Notes: generated by a model not told the origin, from the letters alone. A stretch of 11,781 nt of DNA from Candidatus Peregrinibacteria bacterium RIFCSPLOWO2_01_FULL_39_12 (GCA_001787455.1 MFXA01000005.1:1-11781), one strand, 5' to 3'; positions 1 through 7,798 are shown, numbered from the stretch's first letter. Numbers and translations: made by a program.

Positions 1-6
1 TAATTT

Positions 7-146
7 TATCCATACGGATAGATATAGCAGGTATATTTAAAATTTTCTTAAAATTTTAAGGTGTTTTGCTAGCGCAAAACCTTTATTGGCTAGGACATTC
101 GCTGTCGCTCATGTCTTGGCTAGGAAATTTTGCTTTGCAAAATTTC
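7..146. repeat. Run of short hairpins before dnaB, two followed by a shared linker
   Basis: Five inverted repeats lie nearly end to end. TATCC/GGATA pairs at 7-11 and 16-20. TTAAAATTTT at 37-46 pairs with 50-59 around a 3-nt loop. GTTTTGC at 63-69 pairs with GCAAAAC at 74-80 around TAGC, and the stem extends outward past a bulged T. GACAT at 94-98 pairs with ATGTC at 111-115. GAAATTTTGC at 124-133 pairs perfectly with 137-146 around TTT. The linker TTGGCTAGGA occurs twice, at 86-95 and 116-125, exactly 30 bp apart, after the third and fourth hairpins. The stems differ in sequence while the linker is identical. No tract of T follows the stems, so ordinary terminators are not the best reading. 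A dispersed palindromic repeat family or a structured 5' leader of the dnaB transcript are alternatives. The structures are seen directly; the role is unknown. Confidence 0.7.
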
Positions 147-186
147 TGTTGATGGAAGACGTACTTTGTGCAATATTGGGAATCCC

Positions 187-202
187 ATAGGGCAATAGGG
201 CA
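187..202. repeat. Tandem octamer ATAGGGCA x2 upstream of dnaB
   Basis: Two exact copies of ATAGGGCA (187-194 and 195-202) lie 27 bp before the dnaB start, just after a small GGGAATCCC palindrome at 178-186. A direct repeat at this position could be a regulator site or a chance duplication. I found no convincing -35/-10 pair between here and 229, so the dnaB promoter is not placed. The rest of 147-228 holds nothing else I can name. Confidence 0.35.
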
Positions 203-228
203 ATTTTAATCCGCATTAAATAAAAAAT

Positions 229-1596
229 ATGGCTGATAAAGGAGTAAATGTTCCTCCTCACAGTGTGGAAGCCGAAAAGTCTACAATCGGTTCGCTTTTG
301 GTTGATAAAGACGCCATTGTAAAAATTTCCGATTTTTTAAAGCCCGAGGATTTTTATTATGATGCCCATAGAATGATTTACAGGGCTATTCTGGATTTAT
401 ACGACAAGCGTATTCCAATCGATCTTGTGACTCTTTCGGGTATTTTGGAGGACAGGCAGGAAATTTCCATTATAGGAGGAGCTTCCTATCTTGCGCTTCT
501 TGCCACCGAAGTTCCCACTTCCACCCATGTTTTTCAATATGCAACCATTGTTAAATCCAAAGCTATTTTACGCAAACTTGTTCTTGCCGGAGATACCATT
601 AAAGGGCTGGGCTACGAGGAAGCTGAAGATATTGAAGTACTTTTGGATCAGGCGGAAAAAACTCTTTTCGGGGTTTCCCAAACGTTTATGGCTGACCGTT
701 TTGTGCATATTAAGGATATTTTAAATAAAACTTATGAGAAAATTTCCGATTTGCATGATCCCGAAACAAAAGAAAAGTACCGCGGCATTCCGACAGGATT
801 TAAGTCTTTGGATAATATTTTGTCGGGGCTTCAACCTTCCGATTTGGTTGTGCTTGCGGCGCGTCCTTCAATGGGGAAAACCGCTCTCGCCTTAAATATC
901 GCACAAAATATAGCTAAAAAAGGAAAGGTTGTAGGGCTTATCTCTCTTGAAATGGCAAAAGAACAGCTTGTTGAAAGAATGTTTTGCAGTCTTCTTGCAG
1001 TTGATTCGTGGAAGATGAGGACGGGTCGTCTTACCGATGACGATTTCAGCAAAATCGGTCCTATCATGGATGAGCTTAACTCAATGAAAATTTATATAGA
1101 TGATTCCATGGGCAACTCGATTGCCGAGCTTAAAGCAAAAGCTCGAAGGCTTAAAATGGAATGCGGTCTGGATCTTTTAGTTATTGATTATCTTCAATTG
1201 ATGAGTTCCGGAACCGCAAGTTATTTCCAAACAAACAGAGTTCAGGAAATTTCCGAAATTTCCCGTGCTTTAAAATCTTTGGCGCGTGATTTATCCATTC
1301 CCATTTTGGCTTTATCTCAATTGTCGCGCGCGGTGGAACTTCGTCCAAGTAAAATTCCGCAATTGTCGGACTTGAGAGAAAGTGGCGCAATTGAGCAGGA
1401 TGCAGACGTAGTGCTTATGCTCTACCGCGAAGATTATTATGAAGAAGATACCGAAAAAAAAGGTGTAACCGATGTGTATATCCGCAAACACCGAAACGGA
1501 CCTATCGGACACGTTGAACTTGCTTTCAAAAAAGAGCAGATGAGATTTGTCGATATTGAAAAAAATAGAAAATTTGAAGAATATGCCGTGAATTAG
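229..1596 (+). CDS. dnaB: Replicative DNA helicase DnaB
   Basis: This is the hexameric helicase that unwinds DNA at the replication fork using ATP and recruits primase. The 455-aa product has the usual length and layout. An N-terminal DnaB domain spans about residues 8-110, starting with the typical PPHSVEAEKSTIGSLL. A RecA-like ATPase domain runs from about 185 to the end. Walker A is ARPSMGKT (211-218) and Walker B is LLVIDYLQL (316-324). SQLSRAVELR (363-372) follows, and RKHRNGPIG (419-427) carries the Lys/Arg finger region. No key residue appears to be missing and no intein interrupts the gene. The ATG start gives the family N terminus directly; no clear Shine-Dalgarno precedes it. lysS follows after 25 bp on the same strand, so the two are probably co-transcribed. 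The identification rests on several conserved motifs and is essentially certain. Confidence 0.97.
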   Translation: MADKGVNVPPHSVEAEKSTIGSLLVDKDAIVKISDFLKPEDFYYDAHRMIYRAILDLYDKRIPIDLVTLSGILEDRQEISIIGGASYLALLATEVPTSTHVFQYATIVKSKAILRKLVLAGDTIKGLGYEEAEDIEVLLDQAEKTLFGVSQTFMADRFVHIKDILNKTYEKISDLHDPETKEKYRGIPTGFKSLDNILSGLQPSDLVVLAARPSMGKTALALNIAQNIAKKGKVVGLISLEMAKEQLVERMFCSLLAVDSWKMRTGRLTDDDFSKIGPIMDELNSMKIYIDDSMGNSIAELKAKARRLKMECGLDLLVIDYLQLMSSGTASYFQTNRVQEISEISRALKSLARDLSIPILALSQLSRAVELRPSKIPQLSDLRESGAIEQDADVVLMLYREDYYEEDTEKKGVTDVYIRKHRNGPIGHVELAFKKEQMRFVDIEKNRKFEEYAVN

Positions 1597-1602
1597 TATA
1601 AT
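1574..1602 (+). promoter_or_regulatory. Likely internal promoter for lysS-guaA
   Basis: TTGAAG (1574-1579) is followed after exactly 17 bp by a perfect TATAAT (1597-1602). The -35 element matches four of six consensus bases and lies inside the last codons of dnaB; the -10 begins right after its stop codon. Transcription would start near 1609, leaving a leader of about 13 nt before the lysS ATG at 1622. This would let lysS and guaA be expressed separately from dnaB. It is a sequence-based prediction only. Confidence 0.5.
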
Positions 1603-1621
1603 GTCCTCATATTAATTTTTT

Positions 1622-3142
1622 ATGGAAGATTCTGCACTTAATGAATTTGATATAAGGCTTAATAAAGCAACCGATTTGCGCAAAATGAAAATAAATCCTT
1701 ACGCCAATCGTTTTGAGCGAACCCATACAAGCAAACAAGCTCTTTCCCAAGGGGAAAAATCCAAACTAAGGGAAGTTGCGGATATTGTTAAATCCCCCGA
1801 AAAAACCCCGATGAAGCTTTGCGGCAGGCTTATGACTTTGCGTGAACACGGGAAACTTACATTCGGTCATATCCAGGATTTTTACGGGAAAATACAGATT
1901 TGTTTTATGGAAGATTTCATCGGAAAAGAAAAATATAAATTGCTGAAAAAAATTGATATGGCTGATTTTATCGGCGTGACCGGCGAACTTTTCAAAACCC
2001 GCCATGGGGAAATCACTTTGCTCATTTATGAATTTACAATGTTGTCAAAAGCTCTCCGCGCATTGCCGGAAAAATGGCATGGAATCAAAGATCAGGAAAC
2101 CAAATACAGACAGCGCTATTTGGATACCGTAATGAATCGCGAGTCGCTTGAAAGGTTTTTATTCAGAAGCGATTTAATAAAAATCCTGCGTGAATTTTAT
2201 TGGGCTGAAGGTTTTATTGAAATTGAAACTCCTGTTTTGGAAAGTGTTTCTTCCGGAGCCGCCGCCAAACCGTTTATCACTCATCACAATGCATTGGATA
2301 TAGATGTTTATTTAAGGATTGCCGCCGGTGAACTTTGGCAGAAAACAGCTCTTGTTGGTGGGTTTGAAAAAACTTTTGAAGTTGCGAGATGTTTTAGAAA
2401 TGAAGGTATGGATCCCAGCCATTTGCAGGAATTTACAATGATCGAGCATTATGCGGCATATTGGGATTATGAAGATAATATGAACTTTACCGAAAGGATG
2501 TTTGAGTATTTTTTAAAAAAACTGCTTGGAACGACAAAAATAAAAGTTAAAGATCGTGATGGAAATGAAATTGATGTGGATTTTAAAACCCCTTGGCCAA
2601 GAAAAAAATTTGTCGAACTTATAAAACAGGACTGCGGGATTGATATCTTAAAACATGACAACGCCAAAGATTTACTGAAAGAAATCAAGAAGAAAAAGAT
2701 TTTTATTGAGGGGGCAGGGGCTCTCGGATATGGGAATTTGGCCGACCATTTGTACAAACAGGTTTCGCGTCCGAAGCTTATACAGCCCACTTTCGTAATT
2801 CAGCATCCATTGAGCACAAAACCTCTTTCAAGAAAAAACGATGATGATCCCCGCCTTTGCGATACTTTCCAACTTCTTGTGAATACATGGGAAATTATAA
2901 ATGCATATGGCGAGATTGTGGATCCGGTGGACCAGCGTGAGCGGTTTGAAGCCCAAGTTCGCGCAAAAGCTGCAGGTGATGAAGAAGCCATGATGATGAA
3001 CGAAGAATATTTAACCGCAATGGAGCACGGTATGCCCTGTATATCGGGATGGGGAATGGGGATTGATCGTTTGGTAACTTTGTTAACGGGACAGGATAAT
3101 TTAAAAGATTCCGTTTTATTTCCATTGATGAGGCCATTGTAG
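1622..3142 (+). CDS. lysS: Lysyl-tRNA synthetase, class II
   Basis: This enzyme charges tRNA-Lys with lysine in an ATP-dependent reaction in the cytoplasm. The 506-aa length is normal for bacterial LysS. An OB-fold anticodon-binding domain covers about residues 60-145. The class II core follows: motif 1 around FIEIETPVLE (198-207), motif 2 around ARCFRNEGM (255-263) with EFTMIEHY (270-277), and motif 3 GWGMGIDRL (476-484). The signature RERFEAQ (438-444) and the ending LFPLMRP are also typical. Some usually invariant stretches are altered. The common LRIAPELYLK reads LRIAAGELWQK here, one residue longer, and RHNPEF reads SHLQEF. Likely lysine contacts (Glu275, Tyr277, and the Asn427/Tyr429/Glu431 set) are present, so the enzyme should be active. 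guaA starts 1 bp after the stop. Aspartyl- or asparaginyl-tRNA synthetase is unlikely given the LysRS-specific HHNALD and RNEG context. Confidence 0.96.
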   Translation: MEDSALNEFDIRLNKATDLRKMKINPYANRFERTHTSKQALSQGEKSKLREVADIVKSPEKTPMKLCGRLMTLREHGKLTFGHIQDFYGKIQICFMEDFIGKEKYKLLKKIDMADFIGVTGELFKTRHGEITLLIYEFTMLSKALRALPEKWHGIKDQETKYRQRYLDTVMNRESLERFLFRSDLIKILREFYWAEGFIEIETPVLESVSSGAAAKPFITHHNALDIDVYLRIAAGELWQKTALVGGFEKTFEVARCFRNEGMDPSHLQEFTMIEHYAAYWDYEDNMNFTERMFEYFLKKLLGTTKIKVKDRDGNEIDVDFKTPWPRKKFVELIKQDCGIDILKHDNAKDLLKEIKKKKIFIEGAGALGYGNLADHLYKQVSRPKLIQPTFVIQHPLSTKPLSRKNDDDPRLCDTFQLLVNTWEIINAYGEIVDPVDQRERFEAQVRAKAAGDEEAMMMNEEYLTAMEHGMPCISGWGMGIDRLVTLLTGQDNLKDSVLFPLMRPL

Positions 3143-3143
3143 T

Positions 3144-4946
3144 ATGGATAAAATTGCGGTTTTAGATTTTGGCGGACAGTACGCGCACTTAATTGCCAAT
3201 AGAGTTAGGCGTTTAGGCGTATATAGTGAAATTTTAGAAGGCAGTATTGATGCAAAAAAATTATCCGATTACAAAGGGTTGATTTTATCGGGAGGACCCG
3301 CCAGCGTTACCGTGCCGGACAGCATTAAATGTGATCCGAATATTTTTAATTTGGGAATTCCAATTTTAGGAATTTGTTACGGACATCAGCTTGCAGGTTT
3401 TGTTTTAGGCGGAGAAATTGACAAAGGTGTCGTCCGCGAATACGGGAGTGCGAATGTGAAATTTACAGACCGAAAAAGTATTTTTGAAGGAGTTGAAGAG
3501 TATGAGCCAGTTTGGATGAGCCACTTTGATCAGGTTGTAAAAGCCCCTGAAGGGTTTGACGTTGTCGCTTCAACTGAAGATTGTCCAATTTCCGCCATGG
3601 TCGATTATAAAAGAAATATTTTTTGCGTGCAGTTCCATCCCGAAGTTACACATACTCCCTGCGGAAATACTATTTTGAGAAATTTCGTAAATTTAACCTG
3701 CGCAAAACATGAATGGGATATCTCATCTTATATTGATAATATTGTCGGTGAAATTAAGCAAAAAGCCGGTGATAGAAAAGTATTTTTGATGATAAGCGGC
3801 GGAGTTGATTCAACTGTCGCGTTCTTGCTTTTGGATAAAGCTCTCGGGCAGGATAAAGTTTACGGACTTTTTGTCGATACGGGATTTATGCGTCTCGATG
3901 AAAGGGAGGAAGTTGAAACATCTTTAAAGGAAGTCGGCGTGGCAAATTTGCATGTATACGACGGAAGCAAAGAATATTTTTCTGCGCTTAAAAGCGTTTA
4001 CGATCCCGAGCAAAAAAGAAAAATTATGGGGAATTTGTTTTTAGATATACAGGAAAAAGTTTCCGGCAAATTAAATTTAAATCCGACCGAGTGGATACTT
4101 GGTCAAGGCACAATATATCCGGATACCATTGAAACCGCAGGAACAAAGCATGCGGATAAAATCAAAACTCATCACAATCAGGTGGATCGCATAAAACAAC
4201 TTACAAAAGAAGGTAAAGTTATAGAGCCATTGAGCCAGTTATATAAAGATGAAGTAAGAAAAGTTGGAGAAAAACTGGGACTGCCGGCGGCTGCGGTATG
4301 GAGGCATCCTTTTCCGGGACCGGGACTTGCCGTGAGAGCTTTATGCACCGAGGAAGCGGATTATCCGCAAAACAATGCCGAATTGGAAGGGAGGCTTTCC
4401 GAGGTTACTTTAAACTATGGCTGTAAAATTAAAGTTTTGCCTATAAAAAGTGTTGGTGTGCAGGGGGATGAACGTACATATAAACATCCCGCTGTGATTT
4501 TCGGAAAACAAATTTCGTGGGACGATGCGAACAAATTATCAACTCAATTGACTAATCGTTTTCCCGAAATCAACAGGGTTCTTTTAGGGCTTATGCCTGC
4601 TAATTTTGACAAGTTGGATATCCAAAAAGCTTATCTAACTCCCGAGCGAATTTCCCTTCTTCAAAAAGCCGATAAAATTGTTATGGATTATATTAAAGAA
4701 GCGGGTATCGATAAAGATATATGGCAATTCCCTACCGTTCTTATTCCTGTTTGCGTAAATGGCGTTGAGAGCGAATCTTTGGTTTTGCGCCCCGTATGTA
4801 GCCAGGAAGCAATGACCGCAAATTTCTACCAAATGGATTTTGATAAACTTGGCGAGCTTGTGAAAAGGTTGTCCGCGCTTAAGGAAATAGGCGCTATTTT
4901 CTACGACATTACGAACAAACCTCCGGGAACTATTGAGTGGGAATAG
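3144..4946 (+). CDS. guaA: GMP synthase (glutamine-hydrolysing), long form
   Basis: GuaA converts XMP to GMP with ATP and ammonia taken from glutamine, the last step of guanine nucleotide synthesis. A class I glutamine amidotransferase domain fills residues 1-190, with nucleophile Cys78 in GICYGHQ, His165 and Glu167 in VQFHPEV. The ATP pyrophosphatase domain follows, with the P-loop SGGVDST at 218-224. The XMP-binding and dimerisation part starts at RHPFPGPGLAVR (387-398) and ends with KPPGTIEWE. At 600 aa it is about 75 residues longer than the usual bacterial enzyme (E. coli, 525). The extra stretch lies at roughly 400-500 and includes LPIKSVGVQGDERTY, which resembles the inserted dimerisation subdomain of the human-type enzyme. 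The ATG begins 1 bp after lysS, and TGAGG at 3129-3133 could serve as its ribosome-binding site. Function is certain; the comparison with the eukaryotic form is from memory of the family. Confidence 0.96.
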   Translation: MDKIAVLDFGGQYAHLIANRVRRLGVYSEILEGSIDAKKLSDYKGLILSGGPASVTVPDSIKCDPNIFNLGIPILGICYGHQLAGFVLGGEIDKGVVREYGSANVKFTDRKSIFEGVEEYEPVWMSHFDQVVKAPEGFDVVASTEDCPISAMVDYKRNIFCVQFHPEVTHTPCGNTILRNFVNLTCAKHEWDISSYIDNIVGEIKQKAGDRKVFLMISGGVDSTVAFLLLDKALGQDKVYGLFVDTGFMRLDEREEVETSLKEVGVANLHVYDGSKEYFSALKSVYDPEQKRKIMGNLFLDIQEKVSGKLNLNPTEWILGQGTIYPDTIETAGTKHADKIKTHHNQVDRIKQLTKEGKVIEPLSQLYKDEVRKVGEKLGLPAAAVWRHPFPGPGLAVRALCTEEADYPQNNAELEGRLSEVTLNYGCKIKVLPIKSVGVQGDERTYKHPAVIFGKQISWDDANKLSTQLTNRFPEINRVLLGLMPANFDKLDIQKAYLTPERISLLQKADKIVMDYIKEAGIDKDIWQFPTVLIPVCVNGVESESLVLRPVCSQEAMTANFYQMDFDKLGELVKRLSALKEIGAIFYDITNKPPGTIEWE

Positions 4947-5018
4947 GAGACATAACGACTTGCCATGAGGCTTAAAATGAGATAGTCTGCGTTCTCTTTA
5001 TTTCTCATACAGCCATTT

Positions 5019-6212
5019 ATGTCCGAAAGAAGGATTGAAAAATTTGATACAACAAATTTTATTGATGAAGGGGAATTATCTCCGAAAAGAGCCGCTGAAA
5101 TAGTGGAAAAATTAGAAAAACACGAATGTCCGTTCAGGTTTAAGGATAAGGTTTTATATATGAGATATTGTGTTCTCCGTGCGATAACTGCATGCCGTAT
5201 TAACGGACGCCCTTTTATACCTGCAAGTATTCCTCAACACAATAATTATTGGGAGCAGAAAATTCCGCTTGCTCGTCTTGATTTTGACAATTCCACAATC
5301 CCCTCAGTGCCTGTCTCTTTAAGCGTTGGTCGTTCCAATGAAATCATAAGTGCATTTGAAATTATTGATCCCGATGACTCTAAAAATACTATTAAAACTT
5401 TGCCTTTCAGAGCTGGCGATACCGATATCGCTATCCTTGATTTACTCAGACAGGCTTACATTGCAAGGCTTCAGTCAGAAGGAAAAGCTCCCTTTCTTAC
5501 TGATGATGAAGAAGCTGAACTATATGAAAAATGGAATAAATTGTGTGGAAATATGTCAGGTTCCAAGGATTTAATAAAAAATCCCGTTAGCCCGTTGGCA
5601 ATAATGCAAATTAGTCCCGGCATTGAGCTTATGGCTGTTTCAAATGATAGTCCGGACAGCCTGAGAAATGCTAATGTTCAATTATGTTTCGCTTCGACAA
5701 CCCCTCCTCTTGTTATCCGCGGCAATGAAATTCTGAGGCATTTATTTTTCCAAATGGAAACTCACAAAACGATTCTTAAGTTCCATGCGGTTTTGCGAAA
5801 TCGTATAAAAGAATATATTGATCGTATGAGTTCCACTTCTTCGTTGCAGAGTTTGGAACGAGATCCTTCCGGAGATGAGGATAGAGCTTCAATTTGTTTA
5901 ACCGAATTTGTAATTGACGGAGAGGACACATGGCGCATATCGTACAGACTTCTTGACGATGATTCGGTTGTTAAGCAATATTTACATCAATCAACCGGAG
6001 ATGTATTTTGTGTGGTCTTAAAACCTGACGGTACGCTTGAACTGCCAAAATTAAGAGAAGGAGAAGAAATAGTAGTGATGGGGTCAAATTCTGAAGAGGG
6101 CGAAGATGACGATGGTGTAAATTTTTGTGGTGGTGCCGATGCTGACTGTGACACTGATGAACACTCTTTGGATTCCGCTCCCCCTAATCCGGACAAGGAT
6201 GTTATAAATTAA
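5019..6212 (+). CDS. Unrecognised protein with acidic C-terminal tail
   Basis: I do not recognise this 397-aa product. It has no signal peptide or membrane helix and looks cytoplasmic. Residues 15-62 form a probable helical segment (SPKRAAEIVEKLEKHE, then a Cys/Arg-rich stretch). The middle is mixed alpha/beta with a charged helical region at 133-176, and 235-270 is again helical. Residues 295-345 look like beta strands (LTEFVIDGEDTWRISYRLLD onward). From about 347 to the end the sequence is low-complexity and strongly acidic, with Glu/Asp runs, Cys370 and Cys377. The ATG at 5019 lacks a clear ribosome-binding site and lies 72 bp after guaA, so it may have its own promoter. Its stop codon overlaps the murI stop by 4 nt on the other strand. 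Length and even codon use support a real gene; an antisense frame at its 3' end is a shadow. Confidence 0.8.
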   Translation: MSERRIEKFDTTNFIDEGELSPKRAAEIVEKLEKHECPFRFKDKVLYMRYCVLRAITACRINGRPFIPASIPQHNNYWEQKIPLARLDFDNSTIPSVPVSLSVGRSNEIISAFEIIDPDDSKNTIKTLPFRAGDTDIAILDLLRQAYIARLQSEGKAPFLTDDEEAELYEKWNKLCGNMSGSKDLIKNPVSPLAIMQISPGIELMAVSNDSPDSLRNANVQLCFASTTPPLVIRGNEILRHLFFQMETHKTILKFHAVLRNRIKEYIDRMSSTSSLQSLERDPSGDEDRASICLTEFVIDGEDTWRISYRLLDDDSVVKQYLHQSTGDVFCVVLKPDGTLELPKLREGEEIVVMGSNSEEGEDDDGVNFCGGADADCDTDEHSLDSAPPNPDKDVIN

Positions 6213-7024
6213 CCCTTCAACTCAACTTTTTGCGGGAGAGGTATCTTCATCCCAAAGTGTTTTTCGGTGAAAATTTTAAATTTTTCCGGATTGTCGGTTG
6301 TAAAAAATTTTCGCTTCCTGTTTTTTGAAAGTTTTTGTTCAATTTCACTGTGGCGCGACAAATAATTTTCAAGGCTTTTTGCTGTAATTTCGCCGGAAGG
6401 GACAACGGTGATTTTTTTACCCATTATCCGTTTAATATCCTTTATCATTAGCGGATAATGCGTACATCCGAGAATAAGAGTATCAATATTCGTGCTTTTA
6501 ATCGGCTTTAAATACTTTTTCAAGATGGAAATTGCTTCCGGTTTTTTGTGCCAGTCTTCTTCAATCAAAGGCACCAAAAGCGGACAGGCTTTTTGATGGA
6601 CTTTAATGTTTGGATTTATTTTGTGTATTTCCGTTTCATAAACATTGGAGTTGATTGTCGCCGAAGTTCCTATCACCCCTACCCTATTCGATTTTGTTAT
6701 TTTGGAAACTTCTTCGGCAACAGGGATAAGCACTCCTAAAATTTTTCTTTCTTTTTCGTTTTTTTCTTTTAAATATTTTTGCTGGACATGACACAAAGCC
6801 ACGCTTGAAGCCGTGTTGCATGCAAAAATAATAAGTTTGGCTCCATGAGAAAAAAGATATTCAACCGCTTCTTCCGAAAAATGTTTTATGTTTTCCGGAC
6901 TGTGAGCTCCGTATGGCGTACGTGCGCTGTCCCCAAGGTACAGGTAATCGTACTGAGGCAAAAGGTGGATAATTGGCTTAAAAACCGTCAGCCCGCCGTA
7001 GCCCGAATCAAAAATCGCAATCAT
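6209..7024 (-). CDS. murI: Glutamate racemase
   Basis: MurI interconverts L- and D-glutamate in the cytoplasm, supplying the D-glutamate of the peptidoglycan stem peptide. The 271-aa length is typical. Conserved blocks appear in order: IFDSGYGGLTV near the N terminus (Asp6 and Ser7), LGDSARTPYG (30-39), FACNTAS with catalytic Cys69, and LGCTHYPL with the second catalytic Cys187. PSGEI, about 20 residues further on, follows. Both catalytic cysteines of the two-base mechanism are present. The Cys-Asn-Thr and Cys-Thr-His motifs also occur in aspartate racemases, but the N-terminal FDSGxGGLTV favours glutamate. The gene diverges from the DUF881 pair across 54 bp and converges with the unrecognised gene, where only 4 nt are shared and no terminator fits. 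The ATG at 7024 yields the canonical N terminus without extension. Confidence 0.96.
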   Translation of the reverse strand: MIAIFDSGYGGLTVFKPIIHLLPQYDYLYLGDSARTPYGAHSPENIKHFSEEAVEYLFSHGAKLIIFACNTASSVALCHVQQKYLKEKNEKERKILGVLIPVAEEVSKITKSNRVGVIGTSATINSNVYETEIHKINPNIKVHQKACPLLVPLIEEDWHKKPEAISILKKYLKPIKSTNIDTLILGCTHYPLMIKDIKRIMGKKITVVPSGEITAKSLENYLSRHSEIEQKLSKNRKRKFFTTDNPEKFKIFTEKHFGMKIPLPQKVELKG

Positions 7025-7030
7025 GGCAGT

Positions 7031-7059
7031 ACTTTATCTTTCTGGACATATTCTGGCAA
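7031..7059 (-). promoter_or_regulatory. Predicted leaderless promoter of murI
   Basis: Read on the - strand, TTGCCA (complement of 7054-7059) is followed by 17 bp and TAAAGT (complement of 7031-7036). They match five of six and four of six consensus bases. Only 6 nt separate the -10 from the murI ATG, so transcription would start at or next to the start codon. The -35 sits inside the spacer of the opposing promoter at 7043-7071, so polymerases on the two strands should exclude one another. Confidence 0.45.
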
Positions 7060-7071
7060 GCTGGTTATATT
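7043..7071 (+). promoter_or_regulatory. Predicted leaderless promoter of the DUF881 pair
   Basis: TGGACA (7043-7048), a 17-bp spacer and TATATT (7066-7071) match five of six consensus bases each. The -10 ends 7 nt before the ATG at 7079, so the predicted start site falls on or beside the A of the ATG. No Shine-Dalgarno could then exist in the transcript, which fits a leaderless message. The promoter also helps choose 7079 over an upstream in-frame ATG inside murI. Confidence 0.55.
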
Positions 7072-7078
7072 TTACCCG

Positions 7079-7798
7079 ATGGAAAGACGTTTTCTCATAA
7101 TACTTTTATCGGTTGGCTTCGTTACAGGCCTTCTTTTAACCTGGCAGTTTAAAACAAATATTCCGATAGAAGGCGGATTTCCAAGTGATGAATTGACCGC
7201 CAAGACCGACCTTTTAAAGGGTTATTTGGATGAGCAGGCTTATCTTAAAAGCAGGATAGTTTCGCTTCGAAAAGAGATGGGAACAGCCCAGGACGCTATA
7301 AAAACTCAAAGTGAAAAATCCAATTTATCCATTTTGGAGGATTTAAAATCAAATATCGGTTTAACGGAAATTACAGGGAAAGGAATTGAAATTTTATTGG
7401 ATGACAGTCCTACCGCAACAAGAGAAGGAATTGAAATGTCTGATGCAACCCTTATACAAGCTTCCGACTTACGCGATATTGTAAATATTTTAAATGCCGC
7501 CAATGCCGAAGCTATTTCAATAAATAACCAGCGAATATTGGCTAACTCCCCTATTTCATCCGTCGGGCTGACTATTTTAGTCAACAATTCGCATACTGCT
7601 CCGCCTTTTGTTATAAGCGCAGTCGGCGATAGTGAAATTATGCTTCAAAGACTTTTGAATAAAACTTTATTATCGGGCTTATATGAAAGAGTTAAAAATA
7701 CCAAAGTTGTATTTGAACTTTATAAGAAAAATTCCCTCACCGTGCCAATGTATAACGGTGATCTTAAAGTTGATAACATAAACCTTGTAGAAGAATGA
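7079..7798 (+). CDS. DUF881 family membrane protein (YlxW/YlxX-like), first copy
   Basis: This 239-aa protein has one N-terminal membrane helix (about residues 5-22), a probable coiled coil at 40-85 and a C-terminal DUF881 domain from about 94. The domain shows ITGKGIEILLDDS (98-110), the family stretch NAEAISINNQRI (142-153) and PFVISAVGD (176-184). The topology implies a short cytoplasmic start and an extracytoplasmic domain. DUF881 proteins are known from Firmicutes, where ylxW/ylxX sit close to division genes; their biochemical role is not established. The reading frame is open back to 6845, but that part is antisense to murI and the family N terminus begins at 7079. The gene is followed by a second DUF881 gene overlapping it by 4 nt (ATGA), so the two are almost certainly translated together. 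The murI neighbour fits an envelope-related role, which is inference. Confidence 0.88.
   Translation: MERRFLIILLSVGFVTGLLLTWQFKTNIPIEGGFPSDELTAKTDLLKGYLDEQAYLKSRIVSLRKEMGTAQDAIKTQSEKSNLSILEDLKSNIGLTEITGKGIEILLDDSPTATREGIEMSDATLIQASDLRDIVNILNAANAEAISINNQRILANSPISSVGLTILVNNSHTAPPFVISAVGDSEIMLQRLLNKTLLSGLYERVKNTKVVFELYKKNSLTVPMYNGDLKVDNINLVEE

Noticed and set aside
6..14. DnaA box-like TTATCCATA at the window edge
   Set aside because: It is a single imperfect match overlapping a small palindrome; similar TTATCCAT strings occur inside genes, and there is no cluster.
2467..2790. A 107-codon - strand open frame inside lysS
   Set aside because: It is antisense to the well-conserved lysS frame and its composition looks like a shadow; no family features are visible.
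4977..5008. Inverted repeat ATGAGA/TCTCAT after guaA as a terminator
   Set aside because: The arms are only 6 bp around a 20-nt loop and no T tract follows.
5987..6196. A Ser/Pro-rich - strand frame opposite the acidic tail of the unrecognised gene
   Set aside because: It is the complement of Glu/Asp-rich codons, which read as Ser/Pro on the other strand.
6845..7078. Upstream in-frame extension of the first DUF881 gene
   Set aside because: It is antisense to the conserved N-terminal half of murI. The signal-anchor start typical of the family is at 7079, and the predicted promoter lies downstream of the extension.
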